Assembly: GCA_938007935.1 (NCBI GenBank)
Contig: CALLMD010000001.1
Span: forward strand, 62,001 to 126,000
Direction: 5' to 3'
DNA from: an uncultured Hellea sp.
GTDB lineage: Bacteria; Pseudomonadota; Alphaproteobacteria; Caulobacterales; Maricaulaceae
DNA: 64,000 nt
Of the stretch, positions 46,007 to 56,300 are shown piece by piece. The notes below the pieces were generated by a model that was not told the DNA's origin, ran no database searches, and saw only the letters and a program-made list of their open reading frames with translations. The stretch's first letter is position 1. Each line of letters opens with the position of its first letter. A program made the position numbers and the translations under genes.

Positions 46007-48601
46007 ATGCGCCCAGATACACTCTCTGACACCCCCAAAGTGACGCGTCTTGCTGATTATACGCCGCCTAATTTCAAGATTGAAACTGTCTTCCTCGATT
46101 TCGACCTCAGCCCGAAGGCCACAATCGTAAAAAGCAAAATGAAGGTGCGCCGCATGAGCGCCGGCCCGCTCATGCTGGATGGGGATGAGATAAAACTTAA
46201 ATCTGTGAAAATAGATGGACGCGCGCTCAAACGTAGCGAATATCGCCTTACTCAAACCCATTTGGTCATAAACGAACTGCCCGATAGCTTCACGCTTGAG
46301 ATTGAAAATAGCTGTAACCCCGCCGCCAACTCCACCTTGATGGGGCTTTATGTATCTAGCGGACGCTTTTGCACGCAGTGCGAAGCCGAAGGCTTTCGAC
46401 GTATCACTTTTTACCCCGACCGCCCCGATGTCCTCTCTGTCTTCACCGTAAAAATAACAGCTGATAAAAAAGAAAATCCTTACCTGCTCTCTAATGGGAA
46501 TATGGTGGATAGCGATGACCTGCCAGGCGGGAAACATTTTGCCATTTGGGAAGACCCCTTCCCTAAACCCTGTTACCTCTTCGCATTGGTTGCAGGCGAT
46601 TTTGATTTATTAGAAGATAGTTTCAAGACCATGAGTGGTCGAGATATTCCGCTCACAATTTATGTCGATAAAGGTGATGCGCCGCGAGCCGAATATGCGA
46701 TGGACGCGCTTAAACGCTCCATGACATGGGATGAGCAGGCTTATGGTCGCGAATATGATCTCGACCGGTTTATGATAGTCGCCGTGCGCGATTTCAATTT
46801 TGGCGCAATGGAAAATAAAGGCCTGAATATCTTCAACTCCTCACTTCTGCTCGCTGACGGAGCCAGCGCGACAGATATGAATTTTGAGCGTATCGAGTCC
46901 GTTGTCGCGCATGAGTATTTTCACAATTGGACAGGCAACCGTATTACCTGCCGTGATTGGTTTCAACTTTGCCTCAAAGAAGGCTTCACCGTTTTCCGCG
47001 ATCAGGAATTTTCCGCAGATCAACGCGGCGCGGCCGTGCAGCGTATCAAAGATGTGCGCGCACTACGCGGACGTCAATTCCCAGAAGATGCTGGCCCCCT
47101 CGCACATCCCGTCAGGCCTAATGCATTTGTGAAGATTGATAATTTTTACACCGCAACGATCTATGAAAAGGGCGCGGAGCTTATTCGGATGCTAAAGACA
47201 ATTTTAGGCGCAGATGAATTTCGTAAGGGCTGTGATTATTATTTCGAGAGCCTAGACGGCACTGCCTCCACCGTAGAGCAATTCATCGCCTGTTTTGAAA
47301 AAACATCAGGGCAAGACCTCTCCCAATTCATGCGCTGGTATGAACAAGCTGGCACGCCCGAACTGTGCGTAAGCCGTAACGGGGGGCGCGTTACCTTCAC
47401 CCAGTCCACTGCACCAACACCTGGCCAGCCGAAAAAATCCGCCCAGATTATGCCCGTGCGTTGGCAAGTTATTGGCGATAATGGGCCACTCGGTAAACCG
47501 CAATTGACAGTATTGACAGACAAAACAGAAAGCCTTGAACTTCCAAATTACGGGCAAGATTATAGCCTGTCTGTGCTGCAAGATTTCTCTGCTCCCGCAA
47601 TTTTAAAAAACGGACAATCATCACATGATGCCTTGCGGTTAATGGCCAATGACCCCAATGCCTTTAACCGCTGGGAAGCAGGGCAAAGCCTTGCGCGCGA
47701 GCTTTTAGGGCGCATGACGAAAGCTATTGAAGCAGGTAAAACGCCCAAGCCTGACCGCGCTTTATCTGGTTATGTGACCGCCTTAAAACACACCCTAAAT
47801 GATGCTGAATTTGATGATAACTTCAAGGCTTTGGCCCTCACGATCCCAACAAATACTGAGATTCAACAAAGTTTAATACAAGCTGACCCAATAGCAATTG
47901 ACCTTGCTGGTGGATGGCTTCGCCGCGCCATTGCTGATGGCACAAGCAAAGACTTGCTTGAGCACTATCATACCTTAAAAGATACGGGTCCCTTTAGTCC
48001 TGACGCCGCCTCTGCGGGACGGCGGGCACTAAAGAACCGCTGCTTATCTTTACTTGCCTCTCGTCAAGATCCACAGGCAGCCCCGCTGGCCATCGCACAA
48101 TTTAATTCTGCAACAAATATGACGGATGAATTATCAGCGCTTGTAGTTTTAGAAAAACTGGGCGGACGCCGCGTCGATCAGTCAATGGCAGATTTCTATA
48201 CAAAATGGGAAAAGAATCCGCTTGTCATCGATAAATGGTTTGCGGTTCAAGCTGGCCGAAATCACCCTAGCGGCGTTGCGGCGATCAAACAGCTCACCAA
48301 ACATACTGCCTATGATGGACGTAATCCCAATCGCGTCCGCGCGCTAATCGGTGGTTTTGCGATGAATAACGCGCATCTCTTCCATAGCATAAACGGAACG
48401 GGTTATCGTTTCTTTACAGATCAAGTTCTGGATATGGATAGCCGTAATCCTTCCGTTGCCGCGCGGCTTTTAGGTGTTTATGAGATTTGGCGAAAATTGG
48501 ACACGCCGCGTCAGGATATGATCAAAGCAGAGCTCAAGCGCGTCATAGACTCAAAACCCTCGAAAAACGTGCTGGAAATCGCAGCTAAAACTTTAGGATA
48601 A
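46007..48601 (+). CDS. pepN: Aminopeptidase N (M1 family)
   Basis: An 864-residue cytoplasmic zinc aminopeptidase that removes N-terminal residues from peptides. GAMEN (266-270) is the exopeptidase motif; H302-E303-x3-H306 (AHEYFHNW) and Glu325 bind zinc. Length and the NWTGNRITCRDWFQL, GFTVFRDQEFSAD block match the E. coli PepN group. Four domains are expected, with the C-terminal helical region from about residue 545. The start ATG 46007 follows AAGGA with a six-base gap. Confidence 0.95.
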   Translation: MRPDTLSDTPKVTRLADYTPPNFKIETVFLDFDLSPKATIVKSKMKVRRMSAGPLMLDGDEIKLKSVKIDGRALKRSEYRLTQTHLVINELPDSFTLEIENSCNPAANSTLMGLYVSSGRFCTQCEAEGFRRITFYPDRPDVLSVFTVKITADKKENPYLLSNGNMVDSDDLPGGKHFAIWEDPFPKPCYLFALVAGDFDLLEDSFKTMSGRDIPLTIYVDKGDAPRAEYAMDALKRSMTWDEQAYGREYDLDRFMIVAVRDFNFGAMENKGLNIFNSSLLLADGASATDMNFERIESVVAHEYFHNWTGNRITCRDWFQLCLKEGFTVFRDQEFSADQRGAAVQRIKDVRALRGRQFPEDAGPLAHPVRPNAFVKIDNFYTATIYEKGAELIRMLKTILGADEFRKGCDYYFESLDGTASTVEQFIACFEKTSGQDLSQFMRWYEQAGTPELCVSRNGGRVTFTQSTAPTPGQPKKSAQIMPVRWQVIGDNGPLGKPQLTVLTDKTESLELPNYGQDYSLSVLQDFSAPAILKNGQSSHDALRLMANDPNAFNRWEAGQSLARELLGRMTKAIEAGKTPKPDRALSGYVTALKHTLNDAEFDDNFKALALTIPTNTEIQQSLIQADPIAIDLAGGWLRRAIADGTSKDLLEHYHTLKDTGPFSPDAASAGRRALKNRCLSLLASRQDPQAAPLAIAQFNSATNMTDELSALVVLEKLGGRRVDQSMADFYTKWEKNPLVIDKWFAVQAGRNHPSGVAAIKQLTKHTAYDGRNPNRVRALIGGFAMNNAHLFHSINGTGYRFFTDQVLDMDSRNPSVAARLLGVYEIWRKLDTPRQDMIKAELKRVIDSKPSKNVLEIAAKTLG

Positions 48602-48630
48602 TATTTATTCCCGTCTGCTAATGCATAAGA

Positions 48631-49356
48631 ATGGTAGATATTCGCACTGCAGCAGGGTTTCGCACCCATATTTCCGAGCAACGTTACTCGGTTCTTCGCC
48701 AACCCATTGTCGATTTGAACGATGGCCGCATTCACCATCATGAATGGTTGGTTCGTTTTGACCAAGACAAGGAACTTGAAGGGGTACTTCGTCCCGCAGA
48801 AGTGTCAGGCGTTATTCGTGATCTTGACCTCTCAATGCTGGCTCAGGCTATTTTGGTTCTCAATGATCATCCAAATGATACGGGTATAGCGATTAACTTG
48901 TCTGGGGCCTCTGTTGATAAATCAACGTTTAAAGGCTCAGTTCTGGCCTGTCTGACAGCGTTAGAAGCCTCCCCCACCAAACTGGTAATTGAGCTAACGG
49001 AAAGCTGGGACATGCATGACCTTGCTTTGGCCGAAAGCCTATTATCGGAATTGAAAACCCGCGGGCACCCTGTATGTTTGGATGATGTCGGCTCAGGTGC
49101 TGCCTCCATAAGATATTTGCGCGCTTTGCCCGCAAATTGGCTCAAAATAGATGGTGGCTTCGTGGCAGCGGCCTATAATTCCGCCCGAGACCGCGCTATC
49201 TTAGAGGCGCTATTAACCTTACGCGGACCTTTAGATGTGCGATTTATCGCAGAGGGTGTCGAAACTGAAGATATTAAGGATTTCGTCATAAAATTAGGCT
49301 TCGATGCCGCTCAGGGCTACGCAATTGGAAAACCGGAGCCAGAAACACGTATTTAG
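48631..49356 (+). CDS. EAL-domain protein (c-di-GMP phosphodiesterase family)
   Basis: 241 residues made of one EAL domain, with no sensor or transmembrane part. The signature is EWLVR (38-42) instead of EALVR. Other catalytic positions look kept: INLSG (Asn), ELTES (Glu), LDDVGSG (paired Asp), LKIDGGF (Lys), AEGVET (Glu) and QGYAIGKP (Gln). It probably hydrolyses c-di-GMP, though DDVG in place of DDFG may change loop 6. It lies between pepN and a PleC-type kinase on the same strand, and c-di-GMP and PleC act in the same polarity pathway in Caulobacter. Confidence 0.85.
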   Translation: MVDIRTAAGFRTHISEQRYSVLRQPIVDLNDGRIHHHEWLVRFDQDKELEGVLRPAEVSGVIRDLDLSMLAQAILVLNDHPNDTGIAINLSGASVDKSTFKGSVLACLTALEASPTKLVIELTESWDMHDLALAESLLSELKTRGHPVCLDDVGSGAASIRYLRALPANWLKIDGGFVAAAYNSARDRAILEALLTLRGPLDVRFIAEGVETEDIKDFVIKLGFDAAQGYAIGKPEPETRI

Positions 49357-49469
49357 GCGCTTTTAAACCCGCTTTTTTGGAAAATTAAAGGCAATATTAA
49401 CTACGTTTTGTTCGACTAATGAAAGTTGGCAAATTACTGTTAACCCAGTGATTCGAAAAAGGTAATAGC

Positions 49470-52316
49470 GTGCAAACAGGGTCTGTAAATCGACACATGC
49501 CAGTTCCGCCGCAAAGAAATGTGGCGCAGCCGCAACACTATCAGCCTGCTAGACAGCAACGGCCACCGGCCATACCGCCCTATGCGGCAGGGCAAAGAGG
49601 GACGCCCCCTCCGCAACAGCCCATTCAACGCCCCATTCAACGCCAAGCCAATGTTGAGTTCATTCCAGAAAAACCTAATCGGGGTAGTTTAAGCAAAGGG
49701 ATAAAACAACTTTCTAAGGATATGGGAGCGGGATCACTACGCAAAATCCTCGTCAGTTCAGTTGCTTTTTTTACGCTTTTTGCCGTGCTTGCCATTACAA
49801 AATCCTTTATGGATTATAATGACTTCAAGTCCTCACAAATTGAGACCCATGACAACGCAGCTAGAAGCAAAGCTAATGACATTGCGCGCATTCTAGATAG
49901 TCAAATTGCCTGGATGGACACAGCTTTAGGCACTAATGGTAATTCACGCACGGTTGTTAATTTAGTAGGCCGAGGGCAAGGCATTGTGGCGGCAGCCCTT
50001 ATTGACCAATCTGGCAATATTTTATCCGCAACATCTGGTTCTGGCGAAGTTTTAAAACAGGTCGACAGACGCAACTTTCCTAAAGGGGGCGTACAGGTCT
50101 CCTCACTTATTAACAAGAACGGAACAATCACGCCTGTTGTAACGCGGCGCAGCAATGAAAATTTTCTGACAATAGCCTTAGCCCCGGGCAGTCTTTTGGA
50201 CGTTAAGTCACAAGGTATGTCAGTTATTCTAGACGGTGGGCGCGTAATAGATGGCCCCGTAGAATTAGGTACTGATGGTGCAATAAAATATTACGGATTA
50301 ACTCCCGGTAAGTTAAAAATGTTAACGTCACCTAATGCATCAGGTGTAGAGTCGCATAAACTTGACGGTCAAAAACTCTGGCTTACCTCGGCCAACGTTC
50401 CAAACTCTGCACTAACAGTTCTGGAAACGCACCCTAGACAACTCCCGCCAAGTTTAAAGAATAACATCATTATGTTTTCGCTTCTCATTGTTGGCACAGC
50501 GTGGCTCATCTGGAGCTTGATTAAAACGATGATTAACCAAATGTCGGTCTTGCGCGCTCAAAAAACGTCTGAAGAAGTCTCACAGCAACGCTATCGGGCA
50601 GCAATTGATGGCTCAAGAGGCGGCGTATGGGAAGTCGATTTAGGTAAAAACCAAGCTTATATCAGCAAATCATTTGCAGGTTTGCTAGGGCTTCCTGCAA
50701 AAGAACAAATTTTACCGATGCCTCAGTTTTTAGGGCTGTTTGGGTCAGCGGATAGAGAAAAGCTTTTATCTTTTATCCGTAGAGCCCATGTTAACGGAGA
50801 ATTTGAACTGGACGTTAGATCAGCTCACTTACCCATATCTCTTGCCTGTAGAGGCCGCCCTTCCGTTCGGGGGTCTGATCAAGCAAAAGTCGTTATTGGT
50901 ATGGCTCTTGATGTGACTGAAATGCGAGGCGCACAAACCCGTTTGCAAGCCGCAGAAGCAAGGCTGTTTGACGCTCTAAGTTCCATGAATGATAGCTTCG
51001 TGATTTGGGATCAAATGGACCGTTTGGTTTTATGGAACAATAAATTTGCTGACTTTTTTGGGTTTGAACCTGGAAACCTGCAACAAGGCTTAGATTACGC
51101 GACAGTTGAATATCATGCCAATAATGCAATTGAGAATATTAATATCTTAGATGATGGCACGGGATCTGAAATCCAACTCAAAGATGGCCGCTGGATTAGG
51201 TACTTAGAGACACATACAGCAGATGGTGGTCGCGTGAGTATTGGTACAGATGTCACGGGCATCCGAACGCGTGAGCATCAATTACAAGTCAATCAAGACG
51301 CGCTTCAAAAGACAATTAGCGTCCTTAAGAAATCTCAAGTCCGTATTGTGGAACTTGCGGAAAATTACGAACAAGAAAAAATAAGGGCCGAGGAAGCCAA
51401 CCACTCTAAATCAGAGTTCTTAGCCAATATGAGCCATGAGCTTAGAACGCCTCTTAATGCGATTAACGGTTTTTCCGATATTATGAAGAAAGAGATGTTC
51501 GGCCCCCTCGGAGACCCGCGCTATAAAGAATATGTAAATGACATCTTATTTTCAGGCCAACATCTGCTCTCATTAATCAATGATATTTTGGATATGTCCA
51601 AGATTGAAGCGGGTAAAATGACGCTTAATACTGAATCACTGCAAATGACAGAGATGATTGCCCAAGTCGTGCGTATTGTACGTGGGCGCGCAGATGATGG
51701 GCGCTTGAAACTTGTCTATGACGAAAATCCAGTCCCTGAGATTGAAGCCGATCCGAGGGCTGTAAAACAAATCCTACTTAACCTTGCCACAAATGCGATT
51801 AAATTTACGCCAGAAGGCGGCGTTGTGACAATTGCTGTCGAAGCTAAATCCGCAGGGCTAATCATGCGTGTCTCTGACACAGGTATTGGTATTTCAGAAG
51901 AAGACATTCAACGACTTGCCCAACCTTTCGAACAAATTGACAGTCAGCATTCTCGCAAACATGAAGGTACGGGCCTTGGGCTGGCCCTCTCTAAATCACT
52001 TGTTGAACTTCATGGCGGAAACTTCAAAATTCAATCCGTCGTTGGTCAAGGCACAACAGTTATCTTTACGCTTCCCAATAAGCCAACTGTCGCCAAACCA
52101 ATTAAGAGCGAGACAGAAGTTGGTAACGAAATTTCTCGCTTGGCTCAAGATATTGCAGATGTCTTAGTTGCAGGCGAAATGGGAACAGTTAACACTTCGC
52201 CTGATGCACCTAGCACGCAGCCACCGCCACCTCCAACACCCGCTCAGTTCATTCCACATGATACGCCAGGTGAAGCCAGCGTTACGCCAGCGCAATTTAT
52301 AAATCCAGCCGCTTAA
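49470..52316 (+). CDS. PleC/DivJ-like PAS sensor histidine kinase
   Basis: 948 residues from GTG 49470. A cytoplasmic Pro/Gln-rich head (1-70), helix 1 (about 91-112), a periplasmic sensor (113-330), helix 2 (331-353), two PAS-like domains (about 370-485 and 495-600), then a coiled coil and HisKA with His656 (NMSHELRTPLNAINGFSDIM), and HATPase with Asn775, DTGIGI and GTGLGLALSK. The HisKA block through FGPLGDPRYKEY and LINDILDMSKIEAGK is the PleC/DivJ type that controls DivK in Caulobacter. The tail is proline-rich, with PAQFI twice. Confidence 0.85.
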   Translation: MQTGSVNRHMPVPPQRNVAQPQHYQPARQQRPPAIPPYAAGQRGTPPPQQPIQRPIQRQANVEFIPEKPNRGSLSKGIKQLSKDMGAGSLRKILVSSVAFFTLFAVLAITKSFMDYNDFKSSQIETHDNAARSKANDIARILDSQIAWMDTALGTNGNSRTVVNLVGRGQGIVAAALIDQSGNILSATSGSGEVLKQVDRRNFPKGGVQVSSLINKNGTITPVVTRRSNENFLTIALAPGSLLDVKSQGMSVILDGGRVIDGPVELGTDGAIKYYGLTPGKLKMLTSPNASGVESHKLDGQKLWLTSANVPNSALTVLETHPRQLPPSLKNNIIMFSLLIVGTAWLIWSLIKTMINQMSVLRAQKTSEEVSQQRYRAAIDGSRGGVWEVDLGKNQAYISKSFAGLLGLPAKEQILPMPQFLGLFGSADREKLLSFIRRAHVNGEFELDVRSAHLPISLACRGRPSVRGSDQAKVVIGMALDVTEMRGAQTRLQAAEARLFDALSSMNDSFVIWDQMDRLVLWNNKFADFFGFEPGNLQQGLDYATVEYHANNAIENINILDDGTGSEIQLKDGRWIRYLETHTADGGRVSIGTDVTGIRTREHQLQVNQDALQKTISVLKKSQVRIVELAENYEQEKIRAEEANHSKSEFLANMSHELRTPLNAINGFSDIMKKEMFGPLGDPRYKEYVNDILFSGQHLLSLINDILDMSKIEAGKMTLNTESLQMTEMIAQVVRIVRGRADDGRLKLVYDENPVPEIEADPRAVKQILLNLATNAIKFTPEGGVVTIAVEAKSAGLIMRVSDTGIGISEEDIQRLAQPFEQIDSQHSRKHEGTGLGLALSKSLVELHGGNFKIQSVVGQGTTVIFTLPNKPTVAKPIKSETEVGNEISRLAQDIADVLVAGEMGTVNTSPDAPSTQPPPPPTPAQFIPHDTPGEASVTPAQFINPAA

Positions 52317-52322
52317 CAAAAC

Positions 52323-53780
52323 CTAGGTCTTTGTCCGCATATTCCGTCTTCTTGGAAAGATAAGTGAAGCGTTCAGCCCTGGCCGCTCCGGAGTTTTACC
52401 AATACCCTCTGACATATTGAAATCTGCGCGGTGAAGATCAGCGACGGCTTCAACCAATGTTAAGCCCAAACCACTACCGGGCAGAGTTCTACTTTTATCT
52501 AACCGCACAAATCTTTCTTTAACGCGCTCACGATCAGATTGCGGAATACCGGGACCATTATCAGCAATGGAAATAACAGCACGCCGCGCCGTGTTTTTCG
52601 AAAGAGAGAGATGAATGCTTCCCCCGGCCGGTGTATATTTAATCGCATTCTCAATAAGGTTAGACACGGCTTGAGATAAAAGTCCGCGATCCGCCACAAT
52701 TTTAATCCCTGAAATAATATCAGAGGTAAAGGTCAAGCCCGAATCTTCGCAGGCGGGTTCATAAAGCTCCGCCAAATCATCCAATATAGGCTTTGGGTCA
52801 ATATCAGTTAAGAGTTCACGGCGCTCGCCAGCTTCAAGCCGCGCAATTCGTAAAACACTATCAAAGGTTTGAAGAAGTTCCCCCGCATCACCTGCCGCCG
52901 CAAATAATGTCTTCGCCTCCTCGGTATCGCCAAGTTCGACAGCCGCGCTTTCAAGCCGCGTTCGCAGTCTAGTTAAGGGCGTACGCAAATCATGCGCAAC
53001 ACTATCACCAGCATAACGCATCGCCTTCATTAGCCTATCAATATGATCAAGCATCGCATTAAGATGTTCGGCAAGCATATCCATTTCATCTTCAGAATAA
53101 GTGCGCGGCACGCGCCGATCGAGATTACCTGCACGCACATCATCCGCAAGTTTGTTAAAGGCTTCTACGCGCCGCGTGAAACGGCGCGACACGAACCAAC
53201 TTGATATCAAGCCTAAAATAACGGCAATCGCAGACGAGGTCAAAATAGCGGTGCGCACACGTGCCCCTGTTCGCATTGTGGCTTCAACATCGCGGGCGAC
53301 AAGCAAGAGGCCCGCATTACCTTCTTCAGTTTTAAGCGGTCCAGCCAGACCGCGTGCGCGGCGGTCTTGAAAATCAGGGTCCGTGGTTTCAGGATTACTA
53401 TATGTGAACTGTATTTTCTGAAAGTCCTCCTCGGACTCAACGGGAATTAAACTCTCTGTGCCGTCTTGGGTTTCAACCTTTTGAAAAGCTAAGTTCCCAG
53501 CGACGATGTTGCCAGCAATCAGGATATACCACCCTTCAGAACTTGCTGAGCGCAGAATAACTTCTCGGTCAACACCTTGAAGGCCCTTTTCCTCGAAAAT
53601 GGTTTGAAACTCTGAAAACTCGGCAACAAGTGCTTTATCTACGCGCCGCAGCTCTGACTGAATTGTTGCGAAATAAACATAGCCCATCGCTATAAAAAGA
53701 GAGCCTACAAATAAAAATGCGCCCAACAGAGATAATCTGAAGAGCGTATTTTTATAAAGCTTTCGAATGGCCTCTAACAT
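52323..53780 (-). CDS. Sensor histidine kinase, partner of the OmpR-type regulator downstream of degP
   Basis: 485 residues: helix 1 (about 11-37), a periplasmic sensor of about 140 residues, helix 2 (178-197), HAMP, HisKA with His263 (SVAHDLRTPLTRLR), and HATPase with NLIENAIKYT, DNGPGIP and GSGLGLTLV. The H-box with DLRTPL is like those of QseC/PmrB-class kinases. It lies 26 bases after its response regulator in the operon degP-regulator-kinase. Given DegP, periplasmic protein stress is the likely cue. Confidence 0.88.
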   Translation of the reverse strand: MLEAIRKLYKNTLFRLSLLGAFLFVGSLFIAMGYVYFATIQSELRRVDKALVAEFSEFQTIFEEKGLQGVDREVILRSASSEGWYILIAGNIVAGNLAFQKVETQDGTESLIPVESEEDFQKIQFTYSNPETTDPDFQDRRARGLAGPLKTEEGNAGLLLVARDVEATMRTGARVRTAILTSSAIAVILGLISSWFVSRRFTRRVEAFNKLADDVRAGNLDRRVPRTYSEDEMDMLAEHLNAMLDHIDRLMKAMRYAGDSVAHDLRTPLTRLRTRLESAAVELGDTEEAKTLFAAAGDAGELLQTFDSVLRIARLEAGERRELLTDIDPKPILDDLAELYEPACEDSGLTFTSDIISGIKIVADRGLLSQAVSNLIENAIKYTPAGGSIHLSLSKNTARRAVISIADNGPGIPQSDRERVKERFVRLDKSRTLPGSGLGLTLVEAVADLHRADFNMSEGIGKTPERPGLNASLIFPRRRNMRTKT

Positions 53781-53806
53781 GGATTATGAGGCTTAAGGAT
53801 TCAGAC

Positions 53807-54478
53807 CTAAACCTGCAAGCGGTAACCTGCGCCGCGCACTGTGTGCAGAAGCGGTTCGTCAAAATCTTTATCAATTTTTCCGCGCAGGCGCGAGATATGA
53901 ACATCAATGACATTGGTCTGGGGGTCAAAATGATAATCCCAAACTTTTTCCAAAAGCATGGTGCGTGTCACGACGCGTCCTGCATTGCGCATCAAGCATT
54001 CAAGCAAGCGAAATTCACGCGGCTGCAAAAGAACTTTCTGTCCAGCTCGGCGCACTGTTCTGGCAAGTAAATCCATTTCAAGATCACCCACTTTTAATTT
54101 CGTGACAGCAGCAGAAGGGTCTGAGCGCCGTCCAATCGCTTCTACGCGAGCCAAAAGCTCAGTGAAGGAATAAGGCTTAGCAAGATAATCATCTCCGCCT
54201 GCTCTTAGGCCTTCAACTTTATGATCAACCTCACCAAGAGCTGACAGAATTAAAACAGGTGTCGCATCTCCATCTTCACGAAGTTCACCCAAAACCTCAA
54301 GACCGTCACGTTTAGGAAGCATACGGTCTAATATCAGAGCATCATAATCGGCAGCGCGCGCCATCTCTAATCCAAGGTCTCCATCAGGCGCCAAGTCTAC
54401 AACGTGACCCGCTTCCATAAGGCCTTTACGGACATATTCCGCTGCAACCTCATCATCTTCAACGACTAATATTCTCAT
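53807..54478 (-). CDS. OmpR-family response regulator
   Basis: 223 residues. Receiver with DD at 8-9, phospho-acceptor Asp51 (LILDRMLPKRDG) and Lys near 101 (LAKPYSF), then a winged-helix DNA-binding domain from about 125 (LLQPREFRLLECL, IDVHISRLRGKID, GAGYRLQV). It sits between degP and its kinase. It probably controls degP and itself; a palindrome at 56250-56265 in front of degP is a possible site, though OmpR proteins more often use direct repeats. Confidence 0.9.
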   Translation of the reverse strand: MRILVVEDDEVAAEYVRKGLMEAGHVVDLAPDGDLGLEMARAADYDALILDRMLPKRDGLEVLGELREDGDATPVLILSALGEVDHKVEGLRAGGDDYLAKPYSFTELLARVEAIGRRSDPSAAVTKLKVGDLEMDLLARTVRRAGQKVLLQPREFRLLECLMRNAGRVVTRTMLLEKVWDYHFDPQTNVIDVHISRLRGKIDKDFDEPLLHTVRGAGYRLQV

Positions 54479-54531
54479 ATGTTTCTCCTAGAAGTGGATC
54501 CCCATCCCAGTTTTTATTTATTAGATTTTTC

Positions 54532-56187
54532 TCATTCGAGCGGTAGCACCATAAATGTTTCACGTCCGTCTTTGAGGCGAACATTCATGACAATTCCATC
54601 CTGCTTTGCGAGGCGCGCATTGAGCACAATAGAACTCATCGATTTCACTTCTGCAATAGGCTGCGCGTCAGCCTCCAAAAGCACCATACCCGTTTTAAAT
54701 CCGCCATTTTCCGCTCCGCTGCCGGGCGTAACAGACTCGACATAAACACCGACTTGATCAGATCGCATCCCGATTGCTGATCTAAATTCAGGACTTAAAT
54801 CAAGTAGCTGAAGACCCGTATCAACATTAATTTTTGGACCTGCTGGCCGTTTTGGCGGGGGCGGAGGCAAGCCTTGCGCAATCGCAGAGGCGCGCTGAAT
54901 ATCAGTTTTTTCAGGCCGCTCGCCTATTGAAACATTGAGAGAATAGGTTTTCTCATCCCGTTCATAAATCATCTTTGCGACATCACCCGGACGCATACCG
55001 CCAATCGCGCGAGTCGCCTCAACAGAGTTTCGCACAGCCTTGTCATTTATTCTGAGGATAATATCATCAATTTGTAGCCCATATGTCTCGGCAGGGCTTC
55101 CGGGAACAATACTTGTAATCGTCGCGCCGGATTTATAAACGCCATTGCCGTTTTCAATTTCAAATGTTGCTGTTCGAAGCCCCGCGCCAAGATAGCCGCG
55201 CCGGACTTTCCCATCTTCGCGAATAGCAGTGATTATATCTTCTGCCGTCCCGTGAGGGATCACAAATGCAATACCGACGCTGGCACCTGTCGGAGAATAA
55301 ATAGCCGAATTTACACCGACAACATCGCCCTTAAGATTAAACAAAGGCCCGCCTGAATTCCCGCGGTTAATAGTGGCATCTGTTTGGATGTAATCCACAT
55401 AAGAGCCACTATCGACTCGCGAACGTCCAATCGCGGAAATAACGCCAAGACTCGTCGATTGACCAATTCCAAATGGGTTTCCGATGGCCACCACCCAATC
55501 CCCAATGCGGGTTTTAGTTCCGTTATGGAAATTGACATGGGGGAAGGACTTTGCACTTTCTATTTTAAGCAAAGCAAGATCTGTTTCTTCGTCCGTTCCA
55601 ATAATGCTTGCGGGAAATTTTTGACCATCATTAAATTCTATTTCAATATTCGTCCCACCATCAATCACGTGATAATTGGTCACAACCTCTTTGTTGCGGG
55701 AAATAATAAATCCAGATCCTTGTCCTTCGGATGTTGTTTCGCCGTCTTCCGTGGTCACGATGATGTTCACCACTGAGGGACTCACTTTATCAACGAGATT
55801 AGCAATTGAGGGCAATGATGTAATCGGGGCTTGATATAGATTTCTAGGCGCTTGTGTTTGAGGCGTAGCTAACGGAGCGGGCAAAGTTGTTGTTTGTGGT
55901 ACCGTAATATTTGGCTGTCCAAAAGGCTGAGCTGGGGCTGTTAAACTCTCGGGTAAGGGCGGCGCAGATGACGAGAAAGACGGCTCGCTCTGCACTGTCC
56001 CTGATGGCGCATCCTGTTCACGCAGGGGCGTGAATATCTCAACAGATTGAACGTCTGTTTGCTGCGCAACATCATTGATTGTTGGAATGACGCTTTCTTG
56101 CGCAGCAGCTGGAGCTATAACACATAGCACAGCCATAGAGGTCGATAGCAAAGCCCCAAAACGGCTAATTTTTACTTTTGAAGACAC
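54532..56187 (-). CDS. degP: DegP/HtrA-type periplasmic serine protease
   Basis: 551 residues. Signal peptide (cleavage near AAAQ, residue 30) and an unusual Pro/Gln/Thr-rich stretch (60-120) precede the protease domain. The triad is His173 (VVTNYHVID), Asp203 (DLALLK) and Ser278 (GNSGGPLFN). Two PDZ domains follow, about 330-420 and 450-545. It degrades and chaperones misfolded envelope proteins. Its stop is 53 bases in front of the regulator gene, making a stress operon with its own two-component system. Confidence 0.93.
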   Translation of the reverse strand: MSSKVKISRFGALLSTSMAVLCVIAPAAAQESVIPTINDVAQQTDVQSVEIFTPLREQDAPSGTVQSEPSFSSSAPPLPESLTAPAQPFGQPNITVPQTTTLPAPLATPQTQAPRNLYQAPITSLPSIANLVDKVSPSVVNIIVTTEDGETTSEGQGSGFIISRNKEVVTNYHVIDGGTNIEIEFNDGQKFPASIIGTDEETDLALLKIESAKSFPHVNFHNGTKTRIGDWVVAIGNPFGIGQSTSLGVISAIGRSRVDSGSYVDYIQTDATINRGNSGGPLFNLKGDVVGVNSAIYSPTGASVGIAFVIPHGTAEDIITAIREDGKVRRGYLGAGLRTATFEIENGNGVYKSGATITSIVPGSPAETYGLQIDDIILRINDKAVRNSVEATRAIGGMRPGDVAKMIYERDEKTYSLNVSIGERPEKTDIQRASAIAQGLPPPPPKRPAGPKINVDTGLQLLDLSPEFRSAIGMRSDQVGVYVESVTPGSGAENGGFKTGMVLLEADAQPIAEVKSMSSIVLNARLAKQDGIVMNVRLKDGRETFMVLPLE

Positions 56188-56249
56188 AAATCACTCCAAG
56201 CTCACATGCAGTTGTGACAGACCACATATATCCTAATTCTGTCCAAAAC

Positions 56250-56265
56250 ATGACAAAATTGTCAT
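56250..56265. promoter_or_regulatory. Inverted repeat upstream of degP
   Basis: ATGACAA and TTGTCAT are perfect 7-bp arms around AA, 62 bases before the degP start codon. It may be an operator for the encoded regulator. Confidence 0.4.
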
Positions 56266-56300
56266 ACTTGAGCCCATTCTAAAAGTTCTTCAAAGAGTGA

